The translations under genes were made by a program, and so were the position numbers. From Bin5 sp963662575 (GTDB taxonomy: Bacteria > Chloroflexota > Anaerolineae > Caldilineales > Caldilineaceae), in the NCBI GenBank assembly GCA_963662575.1, contig OY759723.1, positions 4,402,001 through 4,466,000 of the forward strand: a stretch of 64,000 nt of DNA. The letters run 5' to 3'. The notes below the pieces were generated by a model, which had not been told where the DNA came from, ran no database searches, and saw only the letters and a list, made by a program, of their open reading frames with translations. Shown one piece after another: positions 1-8,729 of this stretch; the first letter of the stretch is position 1, and every line of letters begins with the position of its first letter.

Positions 1-1048
1 CATTGGCAGACTCATGAAAACTTTGGGTCTGGTTGGGACCTTCTGTTCGAGCAGCCGCCAAATGATCGACCACCTTTTCAGGTGCACGAAAGGGACGCGT
101 GCGGTCGAAAGAGCGGCTGGCGAACAGTTCCCTGATGGCGTCGAAAGAAGGCTCAGGCAAGAGCAGCTCGGTGGCGCGCTCGCCCAACCCCAGACGCCTG
201 CTGTTGCGGGGGTCGGTGTCCAGACGGTGGGCGTCGCTGCCCTGGATGCAGTGCATTTTGCGGGGGTATTCGGTCTTCGAGCCATTGAAGAAGCGAGAAG
301 TTGCCTTGCGGCTGCGGCTCTCCAGATCGGTAACCTCTAGTGCGCTCAGGTTTGCATCCTGGGTATAGGCAATCTTAGTCTGACCGCCAAAGGGGAAGTT
401 ACGCATCGCGACGCCATTTGTGCTGTTGGCATGCGCGGCGATGGCGATTCCACCTGAATCAACAATAGTCTCGTAGGCGGTTATTACGTCAGTGCTGGCG
501 CCGGTCTCAGTTGAGCCGACAGTCAGTCTGTCTTCAGGCACATTCAATCGAAGCAGGGTGTGTTCCAACTTGCGGACTGACGTGTCTGGAGGGTAGATGG
601 CGAGGATGTGAAATCCAAAAGTGGCGGTAAACTCGAATCCAGGCAAAATAATTATTTCGTTTGCCAGTTTATGCCACTGCTCCAGATCGCTGCGCTCTTC
701 CGACGTGAGTCGATTCTCTTCCTGCAGGCGCGTTAGCCACTCGACCTCGCGGCGAATAGCTGCTACACCTGCAACCGTATTGTGATCGGTGATTGCGACG
801 ACTTCCAGCCCGCGCTTGCGAGCGGTTGAAAGCCATTGCAGATAGGTGATACGTGGTTCTTCATAGTCGTTCGATGCGGGCGTGTGCGTGTGGAGATCTA
901 CCTTGTACCAGCGCAACCTGCCGCCGCCCTGCCTTGTATTTCCTTGCCCTGACGGGCCATCGCTGGATCCATTCGGGCCCCCAGCTTGGTTTGATCTTGA
1001 TTGTCGGGCAGGCTGTCCTCCGCCTTTTGCCCTTCTTCTTCTGCTCAT
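1..1048 (-). CDS. PHP-domain phosphoesterase-like protein (3' end beyond window)
   Basis: The reading frame is open for 349 codons from an ATG at 1048 to the window edge, so the C-terminus is missing. After a basic, Gly/Arg/Ser-rich leader of about 45 residues comes a clear PHP metallo-phosphoesterase domain: DLHTHT at residues 51-56, ITDHN near 86-90, then GFEF, AAHANS and GSDAH, which together supply the His/Asp metal ligands. PHP domains hydrolyse phosphoesters. The long spacing and RWYKVDLHTHTP opening resemble PHP-AAA proteins of the TrlF type, but the ATPase part would lie outside the window, so that is only a guess. The ATG overlaps the lon stop codon (ATGA, 4 bases), which indicates translational coupling to lon. 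The start is fixed by this overlap and by the frame. Confidence 0.85.
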   Translation of the reverse strand, partial: MSRRRRAKGGGQPARQSRSNQAGGPNGSSDGPSGQGNTRQGGGRLRWYKVDLHTHTPASNDYEEPRITYLQWLSTARKRGLEVVAITDHNTVAGVAAIRREVEWLTRLQEENRLTSEERSDLEQWHKLANEIIILPGFEFTATFGFHILAIYPPDTSVRKLEHTLLRLNVPEDRLTVGSTETGASTDVITAYETIVDSGGIAIAAHANSTNGVAMRNFPFGGQTKIAYTQDANLSALEVTDLESRSRKATSRFFNGSKTEYPRKMHCIQGSDAHRLDTDPRNSRRLGLGERATELLLPEPSFDAIRELFASRSFDRTRPFRAPEKVVDHLAAARTEGPNQTQSFHESAN

Positions 1049-3966
1049 TGGCTACTCTCTGTATCGTATACTGCCGTCTCTAGAGACGAACTCCCAGGCA
1101 AGGTAGCGTACTCGACCTTCTCCAAGGAATCTTTTGGCGTCTCTTTTGTGGCTTCTTCGTCTTGTTTATCCGGCATTTCGGTGGAATTAGCAGGCTCTGG
1201 CAAGAAGGTCTCTTTCTGGAGTGCCTTTTCCAATACTTCGTCAACCGTGTCCACCGGGATGAATTTCATCGATTCGCGTACGTTTTCGGGCAAATCCTCC
1301 AGGTCGACTTCGTTCGCCGCCGGCATGATGATGGTGCCCAGCCCTGCTCTGGCGGCGGCCAAAACCTTCTCCTTCAACCCGCCGATGCGAAGCACTTTGC
1401 CGCGTAAAGTCACTTCGCCGGTCATGCCAATTTCGGGGTGTACCGACCGTCCCGTCAGCAGGCTGGCAATTGCCGTCACCATTGTCACGCCGGCGCTGGG
1501 ACCGTCCTTGGGCAGAGCACCTTCGGGTATGTGCAAGTGAATATCCACATCTTCGAAAAAATCGGTAGGGATGCCGAGTTCGCTTGCGCGGCTGCGTACA
1601 TAGCTGAGCGCGGCCTGCGCGCTCTCCTTCATCACGTCGCCCAACTGTCCGGTGAGTACGAAACCCTTTTTGCCCGGCATTTTGGTTGCCTCAAAGAACA
1701 GGATTTCTCCGCCAGACATTGTCCAGGACAGACCCACGGCCACGCCAGGCATGCTGGTCCGATCGGCGATCTCTTCACGCTGATAGCGTCGTTTGCCCAG
1801 GTATTCGACCAGCGTGTCCGATGTGATATGGACGGGAGAGAATGGCGCCTCGGCTACCGAAGTCAACTGTGGAAGCGGTACACCGGAATCTTTGCCGCCG
1901 TTGGACTGACCGTCAGATGCGAGGCCATCACCGTTGATCTTGGGGTCTTCTACAAAACCCTGCTGGGAGTCAGAGTTATCCAACCCAAGAGGGAGAGGCG
2001 CCTGGATCCAATAGGGTTGCATGGCAGCGATCGTGGCGGCTACCTTGCGACAGATCTTGCCAATCTCACGTTCCAGGTTACGGACGCCGGCCTCACGGGT
2101 ATAGTCATGCACGATCTTGTGAAGCGCGGCGTCGTCAAAGACAATCTCACCTTCACGAAGGCCGTTTTCCTTGATCTGTCGGGCGACTAGATACTGTTGA
2201 GCGATCTTGACCTTTTCGTTCTCGGTGTAACTGCTGAGCTGAATTACCTCCATGCGATCTCGCAGCGGCCCGGGAATGGTATCCAGCATATTGGCGGTGG
2301 TGATGAACATGACCTCGCTCAGGTCAAAGGGCACGTCGAGGTAGTGATCACGAAATTCGCGGTTTTGTTCGGGGTCCAGAACTTCAAGAAGCGCACTGGT
2401 TGGGTCGCCGCGGAAATCGCGCCCCAGTTTGTCCACCTCATCCAGCATAAAGACCGGATTCTTGGTCTCAACGCGGCGCAAACTCTGGATGATACGGCCC
2501 GGCATCGACCCAATGTATGTACGGCGAAAGCCTCTGATCTCGGCTTCGTCACGCACGCCTCCCAGAGCCAAACGAATGAACTTGCGGCCGGTTGCACGGG
2601 CAATGCTGATACCAAGGCTCGTTTTGCCTACACCAGGCGGGCCGACAAAGCAGAGCAGTACACCTTCGCGCTCACGGCGAATCTTGTCGCGTGTATCCTC
2701 CTCCTCGATGTCTTCGCGCTGCGCCTTGCGGACGGAACGCAGCTTGCGAACTGCCAAGTACTCGACAATGCGATCCTTGATCTCCTCCAGACCGTAGTGA
2801 TCCTCCTCCAGGACGTCGCGAGCGTGGGTGATGTCGAGATTGTCCTCGGTGGTCTGCTGCCAAGGCAGGGAGACCATCAGATCGAGATAGGTCTTGATGA
2901 CGCTGTACTCAGCGGCCTGAATCGGCATGCGCCGCATCCGATTGAGTTCCCGCTGGGCTTCCTTGTGCGCCTCTTCAGGCATCCCAGCGGCAGCAATGCG
3001 CTCCTCCAGCTCGCGGATATCGGCTTCCTGCTCGTCTTCTTCGCCCAGCTCCTTCTGGATCGCCTTGATCTGTTCGCGCAGAAAGAAATCTTTCTGCAGC
3101 TTTTCCATCTCGCCCTGGGCCTGGGACTGAATCTTGTTTCCCAGTTCCATCACGTCGACTTCATTGTGCAGCAGTTGCGTCAGACGCAAGAGCTTTTCCT
3201 GCACACTGTCGATCTCAATCAGTTGCTGGGCGTCGTTCATTTCGAGCCGCATACTGCTGGCGACAAGGTAGGCAAGCTGACGGGCGTTTTCGACGTTGGC
3301 CGCCATTACAGCCAGTTCATCTGGCATCTGCCCGTCCAATTCGACGAGACGACGGAACAGGTCCTGAACAGCCCGGGCCGAACCGTCCAACTCCAAGCCC
3401 TCTTCCAGCGTTTCGGGCAGCACTTCAACGCGGGCCCGCAAGTATGGTTTTTCCTGGATGTACTCTTTGAGGCGGATGCGCTCCAGGCCCTGAACTGCCA
3501 GTCGAATGGTGCCGTCGGGGGCCTTCAATACACGGTGAACCTGCGCGGCAGTGCCGATTTCGTAAATCTGCTCGGGCGACGGCTCCTCGACCGACTCATC
3601 CCGGCTTGTTACCAGCGCGATGATGCGGCTCTGGGGCAGAGTGTCCTCAACCAGTTGAATGCTGCGTCCCTGGCCAATCGTCAAGGGAAGCCACATCATC
3701 GGATAGACGACAAGGCCCCGCAGCGGCAACACTGGCAAGTCATCAGCCACATCGTCCAACGAGGATTCTGGCGAGCTTTCGGCCTCAGCCTTTAACTCGA
3801 GGGCTACTTCTCCTTCCAATTGACCTGGATCAGTGTCGACCTCGGCCGCGGCAGGTGTTGCCTCGATCTCGCCACTTGTCTCCTGCTCTTCCGGTGCGGT
3901 CTCTTCCTCCAGCTCGATTTCGTCCTGCTCTTCCTTCTCTTCCTTCTCTTCCTGTTCCAAACTCAT
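1045..3966 (-). CDS. lon: ATP-dependent protease Lon
   Basis: Cytosolic AAA+ serine protease (973 residues) that unfolds and degrades damaged and regulatory proteins. Order: an acidic Glu-rich N-terminal extension (about residues 1-75), the Lon substrate-binding domain starting at LPVLPLRGLVVYP, a coiled-coil stretch, the ATPase with Walker A GPPGVGKTS near residue 441 and Walker B VFMLDEVDKLG, then the protease domain with catalytic Ser in PKDGPSAG (about 823) and catalytic Lys in GGLKEKVLAA (about 864). It is longer than the usual 780-830 residues because of the acidic leader, about 60 Ser/Gly/Asp-rich residues between ATPase and protease domains (roughly 650-710), and an acidic tail of about 60 residues. 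The PHP gene follows with a 4-base overlap. Identity is certain; the extra segments look like disordered insertions. Confidence 0.97.
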   Translation of the reverse strand: MSLEQEEKEEKEEQDEIELEEETAPEEQETSGEIEATPAAAEVDTDPGQLEGEVALELKAEAESSPESSLDDVADDLPVLPLRGLVVYPMMWLPLTIGQGRSIQLVEDTLPQSRIIALVTSRDESVEEPSPEQIYEIGTAAQVHRVLKAPDGTIRLAVQGLERIRLKEYIQEKPYLRARVEVLPETLEEGLELDGSARAVQDLFRRLVELDGQMPDELAVMAANVENARQLAYLVASSMRLEMNDAQQLIEIDSVQEKLLRLTQLLHNEVDVMELGNKIQSQAQGEMEKLQKDFFLREQIKAIQKELGEEDEQEADIRELEERIAAAGMPEEAHKEAQRELNRMRRMPIQAAEYSVIKTYLDLMVSLPWQQTTEDNLDITHARDVLEEDHYGLEEIKDRIVEYLAVRKLRSVRKAQREDIEEEDTRDKIRREREGVLLCFVGPPGVGKTSLGISIARATGRKFIRLALGGVRDEAEIRGFRRTYIGSMPGRIIQSLRRVETKNPVFMLDEVDKLGRDFRGDPTSALLEVLDPEQNREFRDHYLDVPFDLSEVMFITTANMLDTIPGPLRDRMEVIQLSSYTENEKVKIAQQYLVARQIKENGLREGEIVFDDAALHKIVHDYTREAGVRNLEREIGKICRKVAATIAAMQPYWIQAPLPLGLDNSDSQQGFVEDPKINGDGLASDGQSNGGKDSGVPLPQLTSVAEAPFSPVHITSDTLVEYLGKRRYQREEIADRTSMPGVAVGLSWTMSGGEILFFEATKMPGKKGFVLTGQLGDVMKESAQAALSYVRSRASELGIPTDFFEDVDIHLHIPEGALPKDGPSAGVTMVTAIASLLTGRSVHPEIGMTGEVTLRGKVLRIGGLKEKVLAAARAGLGTIIMPAANEVDLEDLPENVRESMKFIPVDTVDEVLEKALQKETFLPEPANSTEMPDKQDEEATKETPKDSLEKVEYATLPGSSSLETAVYDTESSQ

Positions 3967-4783
3967 GATTTTCTCGACGCGTCTGAAAGGAATATCAGTT
4001 GATCAGTAAGGCGTTCTCTTTGGAATGAACTCTTGCCTTACTGTCACTCCTCCGGGCCTTCGCCCAATCGATGATGCTAATGACTCCAACTGACTCCGAA
4101 TGAATCCAAGTTAAAATAGCCGTAAGATTGACTAACTCTTCCAAATTCTGACTCAGACCCTCCGTCTTTTTTGCAGCACAAATCGGGCAGAAGCCATAGA
4201 ATGATTGTACCACAGAATGCTGTATGCAAAAGTGTGGCCGCTACCTTTTCCGGTAGATTCCGCGTAGGAAGATGCTCGATAGGGCAGTCCAACAGGAGCC
4301 TGCGCCTCTCTTCCGGCACAGGGATTGACCTTTCCCGTGGGGAAGGCGGATATCCGCATCCCATTTTTGTTGCAAGGTTGTTTTCGCTCCAGACGGCACG
4401 CGGATCTTGAAGGCAATACGGTGAAGGCAGCGACTCAGCAGCCAGTCCATACATTCAACTGTTTGGAATCGTATACGTTTTGAAGCCCGCAGTAGGTGCA
4501 TCTCAGATTTTCTGGACTGCCGCTGTCTGTATACTTAATGGTAAGTTTTTCGGTTTTTTGTGATGCCACCCGGACAAGGAACTGTAATTGGGGAATGGAA
4601 AGGACTGATGTAGCACAGTTTTCATGCCATCAGCCCGCTCTTCAATGCCATCCTTGACAAACCCTTCACCGCTGGCACTATTCGGGCTTTCGTCGAAACG
4701 TTGTTGGTTGGCGGCAGGCACACTGCCGGACTGGCGCACCGCTGCGAAGAAGACACAACGGTGGGTGAGGCATGTTTTTGGGC
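3967..4783. other. Gene-poor region upstream of lon
   Basis: About 800 bases between the lon start and the repeat cluster. No convincing gene is present. Short minus-strand frames carry isolated CxxC pairs (CTYCG near 4490-4500, CPIC near 4180-4190) that could be traces of a decayed zinc-ribbon gene, but they lie in interrupted frames. The region should hold the lon promoter, which I could not pinpoint. Confidence 0.4.
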
Positions 4784-4841
4784 GGGGGCGTTGCGGGGGC
4801 AGAGCCCCTGCACAAGGGAGGGCCGAAGGCCCGACCGCCAT
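4784..4841. repeat. Dispersed GC-rich hairpin repeat, copy 1
   Basis: A 58-base element almost identical to 10026-10084. It contains two potential hairpins: GGGGC/GCCCC around 4796-4808 and GGGCC-GAA-GGCCC around 4819-4831. The preceding ACGGTGGGT (near 4758-4766) is also shared with copy 2. Both copies sit in gene-free gaps. This pattern fits a REP-like or small non-autonomous repeat; no coding capacity is visible. Confidence 0.8.
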
Positions 4842-4847
4842 GAACGC

Positions 4848-4884
4848 AGTGATCAGTGGTCAGTGGTTAGTGGTCAGTGGTTAG
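4848..4884. repeat. Heptanucleotide tandem array AGTGGTY, interrupted by the IS
   Basis: Five consecutive 7-base units (AGTGATC, AGTGGTC, AGTGGTT, AGTGGTC, AGTGGTT) run up to the left end of the IS701 element and resume after its right end at 6378 (AGTGGTC, then degenerate AGTGAGA). Removing the element and one TTAG copy restores an uninterrupted array of about seven units. Confidence 0.85.
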
Positions 4885-6375
4885 TACTACAACCGCACAT
4901 TGATAAGATAGGGTTCCTGCGGCGATAATGAGAGCAAGCAAGCTGAGCTGGAGGAGCTATGGAACTGAGCGAATTGGACAGATGGGCGGACGAATTTGAA
5001 GCGTTTCACAGTCGGTTTTCCTCGTTGTTTGGACGTAGAGAGGTACAACAGCAGGCGGTAAAGTATGTGCAAGGGTTGGTGTCGCCGGTGGAACGGAAGA
5101 ATGGCTGGCAGTTGGCGGAAGCGGTGGGCGACAAGAGGCCGGATGCGACGCAACGATTGCTGTACAAGACGAAGTGGGATGCAGAAGCGGTGCGAGATGC
5201 GTTGCAGCGATTTGTGATAGAGGGGTTCGGCGATGCGGAAGGCATCGGGGTGGTCGACGAGACGGGATTTCTCAAGAAGGGGGTAAAATCGGCGGGTGTA
5301 CAGCGTCAGTATAGTGGAACGGCAGGCAAGGTGGAGAACTGTCAGTTGGGCGTGTTCCTGACCTATGCGACGACGCAGGGACATACCTTTCTGGACCGAC
5401 GGCTCTATCTGTCTGCGGAATGGTGTGCGGACAGAGAGCGCGGTAAAGAAGCGAAAGTGCCTGCCGACGTCGGATTTGCCACCAAGTCTGAACTGGCGGC
5501 TGCGATGTTGCGCCATGCGTGGCGGCTGGGTGTGCCGATGCGCTGGGTGACGGCAGACGAGGTCTACGGTGAGGCGCGTGCGCTGCGATATGCGGTGGCC
5601 GAAAGTGGTCGTTGGTATGTGTTTGCTGTGGGGGTCCAGAACAGCGTATGGCTGGTGCGTCCAGAGGTAGGCGTCCCTGCCTGGAAGGGAAACGGTCGCA
5701 AACCTTTCAAAGCGCGCGTTCTTGATGAAAGCGCACGACCGGTACGGATCCCCGCGGTGGTCGCATCCTGGCCTGACAGCCGTTGGCAACGTCTGCAGGT
5801 CGCGGCAGGGGAAAAAGGAGCTCGCATCTATGACTGGGCCTGCCAACGGGTCGTAGAAAATCAAGACCAGATGCCGGGACGGGACAGTTGGCTCCTGGTG
5901 CGACGTTCGCTGACCAAGCCGCACGAATGCGCCTACTTTCTCTCCAATGCGCCGCCTGACACTGCGCTGCTGACCCTGGCCCAGGTCGCCTCGACTCGCT
6001 ATACCATTGAACAGTGTTTCGAAGAGGCCAAAGGCGAAACCGGCCTCGACCACTATCAGGTGCGCTATTGGCCCAGTTGGTATCGACACATTACACTCTC
6101 GATGATGGCACATGTATGGCTCGCCTGGCTCCGTCTCAGACGCAACCAGAAAAAGGGGGGCTTGAATCCTTTCTGGCCGAGTTGAGCGTGCCTGAAATCA
6201 GGCGTCTGCTCGAAATCGCCTTGCCCTTGCCACCTCGTTCGCCCCCCTTACGGCTTGCCTGGTCCATCTGGCGCCGCGCCAGACGACATCAAGCTCGTCA
6301 ATGTCACTGCAGACGCCTCTCTCAACTCTCTGTCATTCCATCCCTATTGCAACCACCTTAAATGCGGTTGTAGTA
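4885..6375 (+). mobile_element. IS701-family insertion sequence, complete
   Basis: A 1491-bp element bounded by perfect 13-bp terminal inverted repeats: TACTACAACCGCA at 4885-4897 and its reverse complement at 6363-6375. It is flanked by the 4-bp direct repeat TTAG at 4881-4884 and 6376-6379. A 4-bp YTAR target duplication is typical of the IS701 family, and the internal gene encodes a matching DDE transposase. Ends, duplication and gene are all intact, so insertion looks recent. The only irregularity is the split 3' part of the transposase frame (see the CDS). Confidence 0.93.
4959..6185 (+). CDS. IS701-family DDE transposase (C-terminal part in -1 frame)
   Basis: A 408-residue frame with the DDE_5-type core of IS701 transposases: GVVDETGFLKKG near residues 92-103 (first Asp), VTADEVYG near 196-203 (second Asp), and a C-terminal TRYTIEQCFEEAKGETGLDHY segment carrying the Glu. 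A ribosome-binding site (GGAGGAGCT) precedes the ATG. The frame ends early in NPFWPS, whereas the overlapping -1 frame (stop at 6359-6361) encodes the expected tail, including LSVPEIRRLL and LAWSIWRRARRHQ. The switch would occur at the A5G6 run at 6150-6160, where G-GGG-GGC (6155-6161) is a plausible slippery heptamer. The joined product would be about 467 residues. Programmed frameshifting and a simple indel are both possible. Confidence 0.92.
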   Translation: MELSELDRWADEFEAFHSRFSSLFGRREVQQQAVKYVQGLVSPVERKNGWQLAEAVGDKRPDATQRLLYKTKWDAEAVRDALQRFVIEGFGDAEGIGVVDETGFLKKGVKSAGVQRQYSGTAGKVENCQLGVFLTYATTQGHTFLDRRLYLSAEWCADRERGKEAKVPADVGFATKSELAAAMLRHAWRLGVPMRWVTADEVYGEARALRYAVAESGRWYVFAVGVQNSVWLVRPEVGVPAWKGNGRKPFKARVLDESARPVRIPAVVASWPDSRWQRLQVAAGEKGARIYDWACQRVVENQDQMPGRDSWLLVRRSLTKPHECAYFLSNAPPDTALLTLAQVASTRYTIEQCFEEAKGETGLDHYQVRYWPSWYRHITLSMMAHVWLAWLRLRRNQKKGGLNPFWPS

Positions 6376-6530
6376 TTAGTGGTCAGTGAGAAACGCCTTC
6401 GCTCGCCTCGTACAGGATCGAAAATTGAGTGTGGCTGAGGCGTTGCGGATATTCTGGGCGGGCGAATTGGGGCGCCAGGAATCGACACAATAAATCGAGA
6501 CAATAATTTGGGATGCAGCCCCGTAACCGC

Positions 6531-6558
6531 TTGCTTTTCCCCTTTTGCGGCCTATGCT
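6531..6558 (+). promoter_or_regulatory. Candidate sigma70-type promoter for the enolase-superfamily gene
   Basis: TTGCTT (6531-6536) and TATGCT (6553-6558) are separated by 16 bases, about 95 bases before the ATG at 6653. The boxes match the consensus only partly (3/6 and 4/6), and the call rests on sequence alone. The rest of the gap 6380-6652 shows nothing else. Confidence 0.35.
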
Positions 6559-6652
6559 ACACTGCAGAGACGGGCGAACGACGTCGTCCTATCGGCGCCG
6601 CTTCATCCAGCAGGTGAGCCCCAATCATTCGTCTCTAAGGCAGGAGAAGGTC

Positions 6653-7792
6653 ATGAAGATAACGGATATTTCTGTCCGCCGCTTTCGATATATCTCGAAC
6701 ACAGTACGCGATTCGGAAGGCCACGGCCATCCAGGACCGGACCATGAGGCCGTGCAGTCGGTGCTGACAATTCATACCGACGAAGGCGCGGAAGGCTACT
6801 TCATTGGCAGCCCACCTAAGGCGCTTATCGATAGCCTTGTCAAGCCTTACATCACCGGTGAAGACCCCTTCTACCGGGAGCGCATCTGGCACAATCTGAA
6901 GGAGCGCCAGCGCCTCAATATGGCTACGATGTCGGACAGACTTTTGAATGCTGTCGACCTGGCACTGTGGGACCTAGCGGGGCGGGCGCTCAACATCCCC
7001 GTGCATAAACTTCTGGGCGCGACTCGCGACAAGGTACCAGCTTACGCCAGCACGATGTGCGGCGACGACATTGAGGGGGGACTCGGTACACCGGATGACT
7101 ACGCCACTTTTGCCGAGTGGTGCATTCAACAAGGATACCCGGCATTTAAGCTGCACACGTGGCAGCCGCCCTATGAAGGCGCGCCCGATGTCAAGCGCGA
7201 TATAGAAGCCTGCGCCGCGGTGCGCGAAGTCTATGGGCCCGATGCCCATCTCATGCTCGATCCCTACCACTACTATTCCCGCCTGGAGGCCCTCTATCTG
7301 GCCAAAGGGTTGGAAAAGCTCGACTATTACTGGATGGAAGAACCGATGGACGAGCACAGCATGTCCTCTTATGTTTGGCTATGCGAACAAACTTCACTTC
7401 CCATCTGCGGTCCGGAAACGGCAGAAGGAAAGATGTTCACACGGGCTGAATGGATCAAGGCAGGCGCCTGCGACCTGGTACGGGGCGGGGTCGGCGACCT
7501 CGGAGGGCTTACGCCACTGATGAAGGTGGCCCATCTGTCCGAGTCGTTCGGGATGAGAATGGAGGTCCATGGTGGGGGCCCAGGCAACATTCACGCTCTG
7601 TGCGCGATGGGCATACCCGGCCAGTATTACGAGCGCGGTCTGCTGCACCCATTCATTGACTACGAGCAGCCGCCGGCCTGGCTCAACCGACTGGACGACC
7701 CCATGGACGACGAGGGGTTTGTTCATATCTCACAGCTGCCCGGATTGGGACAGGATATCAACTGGGATTATATCGAGGCTAACCTTGTATAA
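6653..7792 (+). CDS. Enolase-superfamily enzyme (mandelate racemase/muconate lactonizing type), probable sugar-acid dehydratase
   Basis: A 379-residue protein beginning MKITDISVRRFRY, preceded by AGGAGAAGG two bases before the ATG; this excludes the 36 extra residues of the longer upstream frame. The N-terminal capping domain is followed by a TIM barrel with the superfamily's metal ligands in order: Asp in LMLDPYHYY, Glu in WMEEPMDEH, Glu in CGPETAEG. Potential general acid/base residues are Lys in AFKLHTW and His in MEVHGGGPGN. The chemistry is abstraction of a proton alpha to a carboxylate, commonly dehydration of an acid sugar; the substrate cannot be read from the sequence. PhyH-like and 2-hydroxyacid dehydrogenase genes follow on the same strand, consistent with oxidation of hydroxy acids. 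Confidence 0.88.
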   Translation: MKITDISVRRFRYISNTVRDSEGHGHPGPDHEAVQSVLTIHTDEGAEGYFIGSPPKALIDSLVKPYITGEDPFYRERIWHNLKERQRLNMATMSDRLLNAVDLALWDLAGRALNIPVHKLLGATRDKVPAYASTMCGDDIEGGLGTPDDYATFAEWCIQQGYPAFKLHTWQPPYEGAPDVKRDIEACAAVREVYGPDAHLMLDPYHYYSRLEALYLAKGLEKLDYYWMEEPMDEHSMSSYVWLCEQTSLPICGPETAEGKMFTRAEWIKAGACDLVRGGVGDLGGLTPLMKVAHLSESFGMRMEVHGGGPGNIHALCAMGIPGQYYERGLLHPFIDYEQPPAWLNRLDDPMDDEGFVHISQLPGLGQDINWDYIEANLV

Positions 7793-7869
7793 TAGCCGCC
7801 GGCAGTTTTTTCCGGTGCGTTGCGCTGCATATGTTGCAGTGTCCGCTTACATCAGGTAGGAGGGGGACG

Positions 7870-8619
7870 ATGAACGAGGAAGAACGCTATCTGTTTGATG
7901 TGCGGGGATACCTTGTCATTGAGGACGTATTATCAACGGAAGAGGTAGGGGCGTTGAACCGGCTGATAGACAGCCAGGGCCTGCCTGGGCCGCAGATGGA
8001 CACACTTGGAGCCCGATTCGGCGGCTTTCTGGAGTGGGACAGGTCTTTCTGCAACTTGCTGGACCACGAGCGGATAATGCCCTATCTCAAAACGATCCTG
8101 GGCGACGGTTTCCGCCTTGACCACTACTATGGCATCTATATGCGTGCGGGCACTGAGCAGCTGCGACTGCACGGAGGCGCAACCCCCTACGATCCGCCAG
8201 AGTTCTACCACTACAACAACGGCGAGATGTTCAACGGCCTGACGGTTGTTTCCTGGAATCTGACCGCGTCGGGGCCGGGTTTGGGCGGATTCTGTGGGGT
8301 ACCGGGCAGCCACAAGGCAAACTTCCGTTGCCCTGACGGCATCAGAACCGCACACGACGCACATGAGGCCGTAATCGTACCAGCGGCGCCGGCGGGCTCA
8401 GTGGTGATCTTCACAGAAGCACTGACGCACGGGACCGTGGCGTGGACCGCCGACCACCAGCGGCGTTCACTCCTATTCAAGTACAGCCCGGGGCAACAGT
8501 CCTGGAGCGCAAAATACGTTCAGCCGCCGCAAACAGTCGGCCTGACGGACAGGCAAAGACTGTTGTTCGAAAGGCCCTATTTCAACTCGCGCCCGTCCCT
8601 GTTTGAGGATTCGGAGTGA
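7870..8619 (+). CDS. PhyH-like Fe(II)/2-oxoglutarate oxygenase homologue with H-x-G motif
   Basis: A 249-residue cupin-fold protein of the phytanoyl-CoA dioxygenase family, starting MNEEERYLFDVRGYL, with GGAGGGGGA just upstream of the ATG. Family landmarks are GYLVIEDVLS near the N-terminus, the GVPGSHK segment (143-149), the distal His in LTHGT (H187) and a candidate 2-oxoglutarate-binding Arg (R198/R199). Where canonical members have H-x-D, this protein has H101-G-G103, so the iron-ligating carboxylate appears absent, as in known Fe/2OG halogenases. That may mean halogenase-like chemistry, an alternative ligand, or loss of iron binding. It probably acts in the cytoplasm on a small hydroxylated or carboxylated compound, together with its neighbours. 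Confidence 0.85.
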   Translation: MNEEERYLFDVRGYLVIEDVLSTEEVGALNRLIDSQGLPGPQMDTLGARFGGFLEWDRSFCNLLDHERIMPYLKTILGDGFRLDHYYGIYMRAGTEQLRLHGGATPYDPPEFYHYNNGEMFNGLTVVSWNLTASGPGLGGFCGVPGSHKANFRCPDGIRTAHDAHEAVIVPAAPAGSVVIFTEALTHGTVAWTADHQRRSLLFKYSPGQQSWSAKYVQPPQTVGLTDRQRLLFERPYFNSRPSLFEDSE

Positions 8620-8729
8620 AGGATGCGTGACCGCAGGCACGAATGAGCCAGACATGCCCCTGCCCTTGAAAACCCTGTCCCTCTTCGAGAATAACTGATT
8701 TTCCCGGTAATAAACGATGGAGTATACCT

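Noticed and set aside
1438..3795. Long plus-strand open frames opposite lon (250 and 532 codons)
   Set aside because: They mirror the lon coding strand, have no family motifs and arise from the high GC third-position bias of the real gene.
3995..4501. Minus-strand CxxC pairs (CTYCG, CPIC) suggesting a zinc-ribbon gene
   Set aside because: The pairs lie in interrupted frames without start or ribosome-binding site; at most a decayed remnant.
4848..4884. Tandem array considered as CRISPR
   Set aside because: Units are seven bases with no spacers and no cas genes nearby.
4887..6113. 408-codon minus-strand frame opposite the IS701 transposase
   Set aside because: Antisense shadow; no recognisable motif, and it starts inside the terminal repeat.
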